Shown: piece after piece, positions 56,892-64,000 of the stretch
Layout of the letters: the number at the start of each line of letters is the position of its first letter
Position numbering within the stretch: the stretch's first letter is position 1
Assembly: GCA_016887485.1 (NCBI GenBank)
Contig: CP069394.1
Location: 1,612,001-1,676,000, forward strand
DNA length: 64,000 nt
Source: Chloroflexota bacterium
GTDB taxonomy: Bacteria; Chloroflexota; Anaerolineae; Anaerolineales; Anaerolineaceae
Direction: 5' to 3'
Translations under genes and position numbers: made by a program
Notes under the pieces: model-generated
Told to the model about the DNA's origin: nothing
The model's database searches: none
Seen by the model: the letters and a program-made list of their open reading frames with translations, nothing else

Positions 56892-57101
56892 TTAGTGGGA
56901 GGATGGATGCCGTTTTTGAACGCTGGGGCAGTGTTGGTCCGAGTAAGAACAGTAAACACAGCAATCCCCCGGTTTCGGTTTGAGCATAGCGCCACAACTG
57001 GGGCACACATAGATCGTTACTCAGTAGTTCCCGGGCATTTCCTCCTGGGTGACCGTGCCACACTGCTGACAGGTCAGATTGGCTTGGTATTGGATAGGCA
57101 T
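56892..57101 (-). CDS. zinc-ribbon GDCCVxC-type protein with in-frame TGA (candidate selenoprotein)
   Basis: Reading through one TGA at 57023-57021 gives 69 residues. Paired cysteines are Cys11/Cys14 and Cys33/Cys36, and the tail carries GDCCVYCSY at 45-53 and Cys58-Pro, the GDCCVxC family signature. In that family a conserved Cys follows the MPxxx segment five residues before the second CxxC region; here the TGA is at that place (MPGNY-TGA-VTIYVC). The frame is open and conserved on both sides. A hairpin GTGCC/GGCGC with GU in its loop lies 14 nt after the TGA, as bacterial SECIS elements do. RBS GAGG 5 nt before the ATG and a TATAAT upstream. The alternative is a nonsense-mutated gene. Confidence 0.72.
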
Positions 57102-57167
57102 AGGGGCCTCAATCTCTGGGTGGGCTTATTTTCATTATACAATTTCTGGGGGAAATAATTTATTCGG

Positions 57168-57200
57168 TTAAATACAAAGTGGGCGCGGAGAGACTCGAAC
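57168..57200 (-). repeat. displaced tRNA-Val 3' fragment (att-like)
   Basis: Identical over 33 bp to the 3' end of the intact tRNA-Val plus 12 bases of downstream flank. On the minus strand it reads GTTCGAGTCTCTCCGCGCCC. Without the 5' half it cannot make a tRNA. Confidence 0.8.
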
Positions 57201-57350
57201 CATCGACCTTATACCCCCTCGATTCCCTTCGGGGGTTCCAATTTTTTCAGGGGCTCGGATGTGACTAACTTTAGAGTCAAAATGCAAGCGGACTGTTTAG
57301 GGCAGGAACTCACAACGAAAATTATTCTGGTTTTTTTATCTTGGGGATTA

Positions 57351-57402
57351 TTAAATACAAAGTGGGCGCGAATGGACTCGAACCATCGACCTCACGGATG
57401 TT
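57351..57402 (-). repeat. second tRNA-Val-like 3' half fragment
   Basis: It shares the same flank, T-loop (GGTTCGAGTCC) and acceptor strand (CGCGCCCA) and extends back to the 3' side of the anticodon stem (CATCCGTGAGG). Its T-stem GATGG/CCATT pairs fully, unlike that of the intact tRNA. It may be the remnant of an earlier integration. Confidence 0.7.
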
Positions 57403-57502
57403 ACACAAACTCAGGACGGGGTATAATTCTAAATTAAGAAAAGATATGGTCAGTAAAGTTTAATCAATAGACCGATTTAATAATATATGATGGGGCAATA
57501 CT

Positions 57503-58732
57503 ATGAAAAAAGAATTCTCAGAATTTTATCAACCAACTGAAAAAGAGTTTGAAGAAATGTGGGATTCATGTGATTTCATATTTGATACAAATATTCTCTT
57601 AAATTTATACCGTTACTCTTTAGAGACAAGAAATACATTTATAACTATTATGGAACAAATTAATGATCGAATTTGGATTCCATATCAAGTAGGTTTCGAA
57701 TATCACAAAAATCGGATAGTTGAAATAGAAAAACTAAAACACACTTATGATAAAGTCAAAGAATCATTGACTGGTTTTCAACATAAGATCAAAGATGAAT
57801 TATTTACATCATGCAATAATGGAAGACATCCATATATCAATTATGAGGATTACCTTTCCAAAATCGAAACAATAATTAATGAGATTTCTATTGACCTAGA
57901 TGCAAAGAAAGAAAAACATCCAGATTTATTAAATAAGGATCCAATTAGAGATAAGTTAACTAAACTTTTTAATGGAAGAGTTTGTGATCAACTAGATCCT
58001 GAAGAGAAAAAAGAAATAATTACGCAAGGAGAAGATCGTTATAAGAAACTAATTCCCCCAGGATACAAGGATGATGGATTCGGCGATTTAATTATTTGGT
58101 TTGAAATGATTAATCATGCAAAAAAAAGCGAGAAGCCAATAATCTTTGTTACTGATGATGGAAAAGAAGACTGGTGGTATCAAATCCATGGGAAGACTAT
58201 AGGTCCAAGACCAGAATTAATAAAAGAAATTCTTGAGAAGGCTAATATCAAGTTTTATATGTATTCTGCTGACAAATTCCTGAATTTTGCAAAAGAATAT
58301 CTTGACAGTAAAGTAGAACCAAAAGAAATTGAAGAAGCTAGAGACATTCGTCTGCAAGAAGAAAATTTACAGATACAACGAAAGAACCAAGAGTTTTATC
58401 GTACTTTATTGTCGGCAAAAGATGTTTATGAAATGATGGAAAGGGCTAATCAAGCAGCTGTACCCAAATCCATGATCGAAATGATGGAAAGGGTTAATCA
58501 AGCAGCAGTACCCCAATCCATAATCGACATGATGGAAAGGGCTAACAGAACAGCAATACCCCAATCCATGATTGATATTTTGGAAAACGCTAAAAATTAT
58601 ACAATTCCCCAATCCGTCATCGATAGAATGGACTCCGCTAAAAGAGAATTTGATAATTATGTTCTTTCGAGACAAATAAATCCAATTAGAAACATAACTG
58701 ATAATAATGTGAGTAACAGGGAAGATAATTAG
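57503..58732 (+). CDS. PIN-like domain protein (PIN_8/DUF4935 type) with C-terminal repeats
   Basis: A 409-residue protein. The PIN-like fold (about 20-265) has FIFDTNILLNLYRYS with Asp28, WIPYQVGFEYHKNR near 58, PPGYKDDGFGDLIIW near 185 with Asp195, and PIIFVTDDGKEDWW near 212 with Asp218-219: the acidic set of a metal-dependent nuclease. A helical linker follows, then four 16-residue repeats at 311-374 (MMERANQAAVPKSMIE and variants). PIN_8 proteins are often found near defence genes. Its low GC and islet position suggest transfer. RBS GGGG-type, weak. Confidence 0.82.
   Translation: MKKEFSEFYQPTEKEFEEMWDSCDFIFDTNILLNLYRYSLETRNTFITIMEQINDRIWIPYQVGFEYHKNRIVEIEKLKHTYDKVKESLTGFQHKIKDELFTSCNNGRHPYINYEDYLSKIETIINEISIDLDAKKEKHPDLLNKDPIRDKLTKLFNGRVCDQLDPEEKKEIITQGEDRYKKLIPPGYKDDGFGDLIIWFEMINHAKKSEKPIIFVTDDGKEDWWYQIHGKTIGPRPELIKEILEKANIKFYMYSADKFLNFAKEYLDSKVEPKEIEEARDIRLQEENLQIQRKNQEFYRTLLSAKDVYEMMERANQAAVPKSMIEMMERVNQAAVPQSIIDMMERANRTAIPQSMIDILENAKNYTIPQSVIDRMDSAKREFDNYVLSRQINPIRNITDNNVSNREDN
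58433..58624 (+). repeat. four 48-bp in-frame tandem repeats in the PIN-like gene
   Basis: Four units of exactly 48 bp encode MMERANQAAVPKSMIE, MMERVNQAAVPQSIID, MMERANRTAIPQSMID and ILENAKNYTIPQSVID. The first three are close at the DNA level and the fourth has diverged. Confidence 0.9.
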
Positions 58733-58828
58733 AAAATAAGAAGCAATAATGGTAAATAAGCTACATTCATGGTGACGGAATAGAACCAGATTATGAAGAT
58801 AAGTTCTAAATATTATAAAACCTTGAAT

Positions 58829-59245
58829 CTATAAACGAGTTAAATAATCGCTAAAATCAATTCCCTGAAATTCAATCTCTGCAAGTAAACGTTTAGTTGC
58901 ATCTTCAACATGATTGGATGCAGTTTTATTCATATTCGTTATATCAATTAATAACTCCATGAATTCTTTCATTTGATCTGCCGAAATCTCATCTTCAGGT
59001 TGATTTGAAATCTTTTTCCCTAACTCCTGAAGCTTTATGTTCTTTTGAATATACTCGATATTAGCTTTTCGCTGCTCAGGTGATTGTGAACGCAAGAACG
59101 AAATTAAGGTTTGAACATCTTTTCCCCCAAATTCTTCACCAAAGAAAAACTCAACAGGTTTATTTAAATATTGACTTATCTTATATAAATCACTTGCCGT
59201 CACTTGACCCTTATCCCATTCCAAATATATTATCCCTGCTAATTG
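58829..59245 (-). pseudogene. XRE-family regulator, 5' truncated
   Basis: The open frame from 59245 reads QLAGIIYLEWDKGQVTASDLYKISQYLNKPVEFFFG. This is the end of a helix-turn-helix XRE domain, but the first two helices (about 35-40 residues) are missing. A stop codon lies directly upstream and the tRNA begins 60 bases on. A TTG at 59224 could start a 131-residue remainder. The C-terminal part is acidic and helical. It is convergent with the PIN-like gene and looks like the islet's damaged regulator. Confidence 0.7.
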
Positions 59246-59316
59246 TTATTAAATAAAACCAACTAAAAATATTTAAAATTTATTATAGCATTGCGTATGG
59301 GAAATTAAATACAAAG

Positions 59317-59390
<74 letters not shown>

Positions 59391-59716
59391 AATTTGGAAC
59401 TACCTTCTTGCGTTCTAACCAGCAGCCCTTGGCAGGGTCTGGGAAGTTACGCGCCCATTTCGGGACTTACATTTGCGCTCTAACCAGCAGCCCTTGACAG
59501 GGTCTGGGAAGTTACGCGCCCAATTCGGGACCTACATTTGCGTTCTAACCAGCAGCCCTTGGCAGGGTCTGGGAAGCTACGCGCCCAATTCGGGACTTAC
59601 ATTTGCGCTCTAACCAGCAGCCCTTGACAGGGTCTGGGAAGCTACGCGCCCAATTTGGAACTACCTTCTTGCACTCTAACCAGCAGCCCTTGGCAGGGTC
59701 TGGGAAGTTACGCGCC
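59391..59716 (-). repeat. five 65-bp tandem repeats derived from the tRNA-Val 5' half
   Basis: Five units (first 66 bp, others 65 bp) end at 59456, 59521, 59586, 59651 and 59716. On the minus strand each begins GGGCGCGTA like the tRNA, then has a 24-nt insertion containing CCCTG-N-CAAGGG in the D-arm, then CTGGTTAGA(A/G)CGCA as in the tRNA, then a unit-specific tail. Units alternate between two tail types (TCCAAATT-like and CCCGAATT-like). None can form a complete tRNA. Confidence 0.92.
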
Positions 59717-59790
59717 ATGTAGGACGTCATTATAGCAAAGGTTCCCCCATCAGTCAATCTATAGTCTCGGAACCTACCCTATTCAAAGAA

Positions 59791-59816
59791 AGAGGCTGCC
59801 CATAGGGGCAGCCTCT
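59791..59816 (-). terminator. terminator of the second subtilase gene
   Basis: AGAGGCTGCC, 6-nt loop, GGCAGCCTCT, then TTCTTT on the minus strand, 26 bases beyond the stop codon. Confidence 0.9.
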
Positions 59817-59841
59817 AAACAGTAAACTAGATGATCAGAAT

Positions 59842-62800
59842 TTAGTGGAGGAGGACGGGTACCATAGTGTCGCCGTGGACCTCAAATGGCCAGTAATAGG
59901 ACTGTCCTGCGCCAGGCTGACCGTTGTAGTCAACAACCATCATACCCTGGATATCCGCATAGAGGAGGCCTTGCCAGTTGTTCACCCAATAGAACAGGGC
60001 TTCAACCGTACCTGCTGGGTAAGGATCGGTAAAGCCCCAACTGACCGGAAGCCGTGAAAGGTCAAAGCTTGCATAGCCGGCGTAGTCATAGTTGCCGTTC
60101 CAGTCATAGCTGACGACTTCATAATCAAACACATCCACCACATACTGCCAGGCGGCCGGCAAATACCATTCCTGGAAACCGGAGTTGAAGTCACCATAGA
60201 TGAGGTATGGGCTGCCAAGGTACATCATGCCATCGGAGAAGTCCACCTTAGCGACCATCCACTCATTGGTCCCATCGCCGCCGGTCATCGCGCCAAAGTT
60301 ATAGTTGAAGTTCACCACATTGCCATACGGTGTGTAGACATACATATCAACTTCGTTGAAGTAGGGTTGGTTCGTATGAACATCTCCCCACATGGCAAAG
60401 GCGGGCACAAATACATTACCATAACTTCCACTAAACCAGCCATAGTCCATGCCGACATAGCGAAGGTCACCGCCGTCCAACACAGTTGGATCATTATCCG
60501 ACGTCAAGGTGACAGGATAAGCCCAGAGGCTGGAGGCAATCGGTCCATATTGTTCAAAATCCACCTCGCCCCAATCACTGTAAACTTCAAATTCATTGTA
60601 TGTAAAGAGCTCAATCAGCCCACTATAGGGCCGCGGCACGAAGTAGAAGGGCACTTTGAGAGTGAGTTCACCACCAAAGGCTGAGAAGACCACATAACCG
60701 AAATATTCCTCCAACCAACCAAACTCCCGATAAACTTGATCTGCGATCAAATCCAGGGTGACATCAACGCTCGTCACGCCAAAAGCAGGAAGTTCCACAG
60801 AGAGAACATCGGGGGTCAGAGTTGCCCCGTCGTAAAAATCTGAGGTGAAATAAACATCGACATCAAAGGTAATATCAAAGTCATAGTAGCTCTTCAGGGT
60901 GATCGCCTTTGTGTCTGAATAATCAGACATCATTTCGATCACACCCCAGCTCAGGCTGACCAACTCAGGATCAGCATAAGCAACAGCAGGCGTTATGACA
61001 GAATAAAAGGCATCGACCCGCCCAGCACCAATTCTTGGCACATCACCGCTGGCATCGCCAACCAGATCAACGGCGTTATTCATCATCGCCGCTTTCACAT
61101 GAATGGGATCAAAACCAGGATTCGCCTCAAGAACCAAAGCAGCCACACCGGCAACCATAGGCGCCGCCATGGAAGTCCCGCCCTTTGTCGTCCCCTCATT
61201 ACCGGATCCCATTGCAGCTGCAAAAATGGAAGCGCCGGGAGCAGTAATTTCAGGTTTCAGTTTGGAATCAAACCCACGGGGACCGCGTGATGAGAAGTCA
61301 CCAATAGAATCCACCGGATCAAGCGATTCAAAGACATCCACTCGGCTATCAGGCCCGATCGAGACGGTTAATGGCGCTAATCCCTTCAATGTTAGCCCAT
61401 CCGCCTGTAGAATGGAACCAGCAGGCAGTGTTGCTCCACCGACAGCCATATTGAAAACGCCAGTGGTGTTATTGTAAATCACTGCTGCAACGGCGCCCAT
61501 ACTGTCAGCATTATTGATCTTATCTTCGAAGGAACAATCACCACGGCTGATCAGTGCGATCTGGCCAGTCAACGCACTTTCCTGACCTTCCGGAATTGTG
61601 CACAAGAAACCAGTGAGATCAATTGAAACAGAAATATCAACCATCTCCGCCACAATATTTGAAACGAAAGCAGCGTCCGATGTATGATAAGGAATCTGCT
61701 CACCCAAACCATATTCAATATAGGGAAGAGTCTCATAACCCGTTGTAGAGGCGGCAACTGAAATCGCCGAATCGACAACGGAGGGTGACCCAACGACATA
61801 AGAACTATCGCCGGCGTTACCAGCGGAAGCCACCACAACCACACCAATGGAAGTGGCATTTTCAACTGCGATGAATTCGGGATCGTTCTCATCGGCTGGG
61901 CCCCAGTCGGCGCCCAGAGACATATTAATCACATCAACCGGTTCGCCAAGATGGCCCAGACCCAAGGGATCCATTGCCCACTCGATAGCGTGCAAGGTCA
62001 GTCTGGTTGAGCCCACAGCACCGAAGATCTTCAATGCATACAGGCTGGCATCCGGTGCAACACCGCTGCCGAAACCAGCATCATATCCAGCAGCAATAGA
62101 AGCGACATGAGTACCATGCCCAGCTTCATCCAAAGGATCATCATCCGGAACAGGAACATTCCTACCAGTATAGGCTGTACCCGCAAAATCATACCCGCCA
62201 ATCACTTTAGCGGTTGGGAAGGTTCCTTCTTCAATAATATCGGGATCGTTTGCAGCATAATCCGCTGGATCGCCAGAGCCACCAAACATGGCGTGGTTAT
62301 AGTCGATACCAGTATCGATCACTGCAATGGTAACGCCTGCACCAGTGTAACCTGAAAAGGCCCACACATCAGTAGCTCCGATTACTTCAGTGCTGGCAGC
62401 CAGATTAATTTTATATTCAGGTGCCTGACTAACGGATTTTACGCCAGGAATCGCTCGGATTTCATTGACGATCTTAGCAGGTACCATCAGCATAAAGCCA
62501 TTCAGGACTTTAGTGAAGCTGTCACCAATTTGCTGCACATCACCAGACCGACCGGCAGAGATCTCACTCAGAATGGCGGACTGATCGCTCTTTAGTTCAG
62601 TGACATAATCCACCTGAGCGTCTGTGCCACTCGCCCGGTCCATGCCATGTTCATTTACATATTCAATCAGAGAAGGTTTATCTAATTGCACCACAACCGT
62701 AACAGGCATATCCGCATAATCAATCAGTGCATTTGGGATTGGCCCTTGATTGCGAATCAGGAACTCTTCAATGGTCATGCCATCAGCAAACTCATCTAAT

Positions 62801-62961
62801 ATTTCCTGGGGAAGCAATTCGGGCTCAGGGCGTACCGGCTCATCGACTTCCGGTACGATCGGACCTGCAGCGTCAATTGGATTAATTGCCGCTGTCACTG
62901 GCGTTATTACTACAGAAGCTAATAACACAGTTGTTAAAACAATTCCAAGTATCTTTTTCAT
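59842..62961 (-). CDS. secreted S8 (subtilisin-like) serine peptidase with PA domain
   Basis: A 1039-residue exported protease. The signal peptide (MKKILGIVLTTVLLASVVI, cleavage after TAA) is followed by an inhibitor-I9-like prodomain (about 85-185). The catalytic residues are Asp216 in AVIDTGID, His282 in GHGTHVAS and Ser597 in GGTSMAAP, with the oxyanion Asn382 in ASAGNAG. A PA insertion (about 440-550, with ISRGDCSFEDK) lies between the His and Ser parts. The last 400 residues are Tyr/Asp-rich beta domains, ending in GDTMVPVLLH. RBS AGGAG 9 nt before the ATG. Confidence 0.92.
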   Translation of the reverse strand: MKKILGIVLTTVLLASVVITPVTAAINPIDAAGPIVPEVDEPVRPEPELLPQEILDEFADGMTIEEFLIRNQGPIPNALIDYADMPVTVVVQLDKPSLIEYVNEHGMDRASGTDAQVDYVTELKSDQSAILSEISAGRSGDVQQIGDSFTKVLNGFMLMVPAKIVNEIRAIPGVKSVSQAPEYKINLAASTEVIGATDVWAFSGYTGAGVTIAVIDTGIDYNHAMFGGSGDPADYAANDPDIIEEGTFPTAKVIGGYDFAGTAYTGRNVPVPDDDPLDEAGHGTHVASIAAGYDAGFGSGVAPDASLYALKIFGAVGSTRLTLHAIEWAMDPLGLGHLGEPVDVINMSLGADWGPADENDPEFIAVENATSIGVVVVASAGNAGDSSYVVGSPSVVDSAISVAASTTGYETLPYIEYGLGEQIPYHTSDAAFVSNIVAEMVDISVSIDLTGFLCTIPEGQESALTGQIALISRGDCSFEDKINNADSMGAVAAVIYNNTTGVFNMAVGGATLPAGSILQADGLTLKGLAPLTVSIGPDSRVDVFESLDPVDSIGDFSSRGPRGFDSKLKPEITAPGASIFAAAMGSGNEGTTKGGTSMAAPMVAGVAALVLEANPGFDPIHVKAAMMNNAVDLVGDASGDVPRIGAGRVDAFYSVITPAVAYADPELVSLSWGVIEMMSDYSDTKAITLKSYYDFDITFDVDVYFTSDFYDGATLTPDVLSVELPAFGVTSVDVTLDLIADQVYREFGWLEEYFGYVVFSAFGGELTLKVPFYFVPRPYSGLIELFTYNEFEVYSDWGEVDFEQYGPIASSLWAYPVTLTSDNDPTVLDGGDLRYVGMDYGWFSGSYGNVFVPAFAMWGDVHTNQPYFNEVDMYVYTPYGNVVNFNYNFGAMTGGDGTNEWMVAKVDFSDGMMYLGSPYLIYGDFNSGFQEWYLPAAWQYVVDVFDYEVVSYDWNGNYDYAGYASFDLSRLPVSWGFTDPYPAGTVEALFYWVNNWQGLLYADIQGMMVVDYNGQPGAGQSYYWPFEVHGDTMVPVLLH

Positions 62962-63372
62962 AGAATTTTCTCCTCGAAATCCTAATTCAGTTTGACCAAG
63001 TTTTTTACTGTATTTTTATTATTGATCTGTAGGTCACCTCCTCAAAATGCTTAGTAAAAACCCCTTATATAGAGATCGATTATTTATTTTCAATCACTAC
63101 GACCCAAATAATTAATATTAAAATTTATTTTTTTGCACTGAATAAAACTAAATTATTTTATAATAATTTTTCGAATTTAATTATTATATATTATCATGAT
63201 TTTCTGGCTTTTGAAACGCAATTTACTCATGATAAATTAATTATAAGATATTCTGGGTAATACCCGCAACAACTAAACCGGGTTTGTGTGTAATTTTAGA
63301 AAATGGTTGCATGTAATCATTCAAAAAGAGAATAATTCACAAGTGTGGTATTCCTAATTATCAGGGATACTT
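62962..63372. other. long AT-rich intergenic region with inverted repeat
   Basis: About 410 bases with no convincing gene between the divergent subtilase and padR. TTATCATGA (63191-63199) and TCATGATAA (63227-63235) form a 9-bp inverted repeat 27 bp apart, possibly a paired operator. On the minus strand a strong Shine-Dalgarno-like AGGAGGTGA at about 63037-63045 is not followed by a usable ORF. Confidence 0.45.
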
Positions 63373-63403
63373 CATAACCTATTCCATGATAGAATAGGTT
63401 ATG
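63373..63403. promoter_or_regulatory. 12-bp-arm palindrome over the padR start codon
   Basis: CATAACCTATTC (63373-63384), 7-bp centre, GAATAGGTTATG (63392-63403): perfect inverted repeat whose last three bases are the padR ATG. TAGAAT within it could be a -10 element. The site is a good candidate for PadR autorepression. Confidence 0.72.
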
Positions 63404-63967
63404 TCACGATTATCTCCCGACGAAGTAATCCTTGGCCTGCTACTGGCCGCTCCCTCCTATGGCTATGAACTCCTCGACCGCTTTCGAGACTCAGACCATC
63501 TGGGCCGAATCTGGAACATGAGCACCAGCCAAATCTATGCCGTGCTCAAGCGTTTAGAGAGTGAGGGCGCAATCACAGGCCATCCCATTCCCCAGCCGGA
63601 GGCACCGCCCCGCATGGTGTATCACCTCACGTCCAAAGGCGAGGGCCGCCTGATGGCCTGGCTGGCTGAAACAAATCCCCCTGTAAGCATTCATCGCATC
63701 CGGATCGTCTTCCTCTCCAGGCTCTATATTGCCACCCTGCTGGACCTGCCCACGGAAGAAATCATCCAGCGCCAAATCTCCGTTTGTGAACGTCAATTAG
63801 TGAAAATTCAGGCCAATATCGGCTCCTCCAGCTCTTCAGTTGAAATCATGACCTTACAATTCGTGGCCGGACAGTTGGAAGCAGCACTTGATTGGCTGAA
63901 CCACTGCAAAGCGTTTCCCCTAGTCATTCCACCGAAGAAAATCCCAGATGGCGAAAAGGCCACCTGA
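63401..63967 (+). CDS. PadR-family transcriptional regulator
   Basis: A 188-residue winged-helix regulator. The domain starts at once: LSPDEVILGLLLAAPSYGYELLDRF, then MSTSQIYAVLKRLESEGAI near 48 and PPRMVYHLTSKGE near 70. The C-terminal helical domain (about 95-180) forms the dimer. PadR proteins usually repress nearby transport or stress genes; any target beyond this window is unknown. There is no clear Shine-Dalgarno before the ATG, and a TAGAAT -10 about 6 bases upstream would make the mRNA leaderless. Confidence 0.9.
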   Translation: MSRLSPDEVILGLLLAAPSYGYELLDRFRDSDHLGRIWNMSTSQIYAVLKRLESEGAITGHPIPQPEAPPRMVYHLTSKGEGRLMAWLAETNPPVSIHRIRIVFLSRLYIATLLDLPTEEIIQRQISVCERQLVKIQANIGSSSSSVEIMTLQFVAGQLEAALDWLNHCKAFPLVIPPKKIPDGEKAT

Positions 63968-64000
63968 ACAATGCACTACCACTCTAATAAAGGACACATC

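Noticed and set aside
56892-57101. Sequencing error or plain pseudogene as explanation for the TGA in the zinc-ribbon gene
   Set aside because: Not excluded, but a single stop exactly at a conserved Cys place, with open conserved sequence after it and a suitable hairpin, is less likely by chance than selenocysteine use.
56790-57158. 122-codon plus-strand ORF
   Set aside because: It overlaps the marR promoter region and the whole GDCCVxC-type gene on the other strand, and shows no domain.
59391-59716. 65-bp array as a CRISPR or as five tRNA genes
   Set aside because: Units have no unique spacers, and each carries only a tRNA 5' half with an insertion; no anticodon arm or T-arm can be formed.
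63037-63045. Strong Shine-Dalgarno-like AGGAGGTGA upstream of the subtilase gene as a small-ORF start
   Set aside because: No ATG, GTG or TTG at a usable distance opens a frame of meaningful length.

Overview
The window reads as a chromosome segment of a Chloroflexota bacterium, most likely of class Anaerolineae. This is an inference from gene content; no 16S rRNA gene is present. The pointers are moderate GC with lipoprotein-type and secreted S8/C39 proteases, Chloroflexi-style ribosomal and RpoB sequences, a decarboxylating mevalonate enzyme, and HicAB and heterodimeric ABC modules. Promoters are classical sigma-70 (TTGACA-17-TATAAT) and Shine-Dalgarno sites are AGGAG-like.

Layout. 1-11885 (minus strand): rpoB, then the str and S10 clusters (rpsL-rpsG-fusA-tuf-rpsJ, rplC-rplD-rplW-rplB-rpsS, the last cut by the window edge). 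There are three clear promoters and several structured leaders, and rpoC is not next to rpoB. 12378-13262: peroxiredoxin with a perfect-consensus promoter. 13421-19355: rhomboid protease, then a TPP-riboswitch operon thiN-thiB-thiP-thiQ-DUF402. 19381-22783: small membrane proteins (DUF4190, DUF4126, DUF2085) and an Fe-S aldo/keto reductase. 22900-26533: cysteine hydrolase, a short self-contained transcription unit with a 20-codon ORF, photolyase plus Rieske oxygenase, and an overlooked 55-residue membrane peptide. 27023-29902: secreted subtilase. 30060-34770: a UbiD-family decarboxylase, SGNH lipoprotein, both aconitase-X subunits and UbiX, together a good match for the archaeal-type anhydromevalonate-phosphate route. 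34798-40118: acetyltransferase, hicAB, a mevalonate-type decarboxylase, site-2 protease and a HEAT-repeat protein. 40181-40470: three 82-bp palindromic repeats. 40536-48473: acyP, uvrB, SIS protein, transaldolase and a large PAS/GAF/HD-GYP protein. 48860-51628: TfoX-N-like protein, methyltransferase and secreted C39-type peptidase. 52080-56807: a marR-regulated heterodimeric ABC exporter. 56892-57101: a small zinc-ribbon gene with an in-frame TGA aligned to a conserved cysteine, a selenoprotein candidate that ordinary ORF calling misses. 57168-59716: a tRNA-Val locus with a 33-bp duplicated 3' end bracketing an AT-rich islet (PIN-like nuclease, broken XRE regulator) and five 65-bp tRNA-derived tandem repeats. 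59842-63967: a second secreted subtilase and a PadR regulator with a palindrome over its start codon.

The translation genes form one coordinated block. Thiamine salvage is one riboswitch-controlled operon. The UbiD, aconitase-X, UbiX and MvaD-like genes together suggest isoprenoid synthesis through mevalonate intermediates. The secreted proteases fit a heterotroph living on protein. The peroxiredoxin, photolyase and Rieske protein suggest some exposure to oxygen and light.
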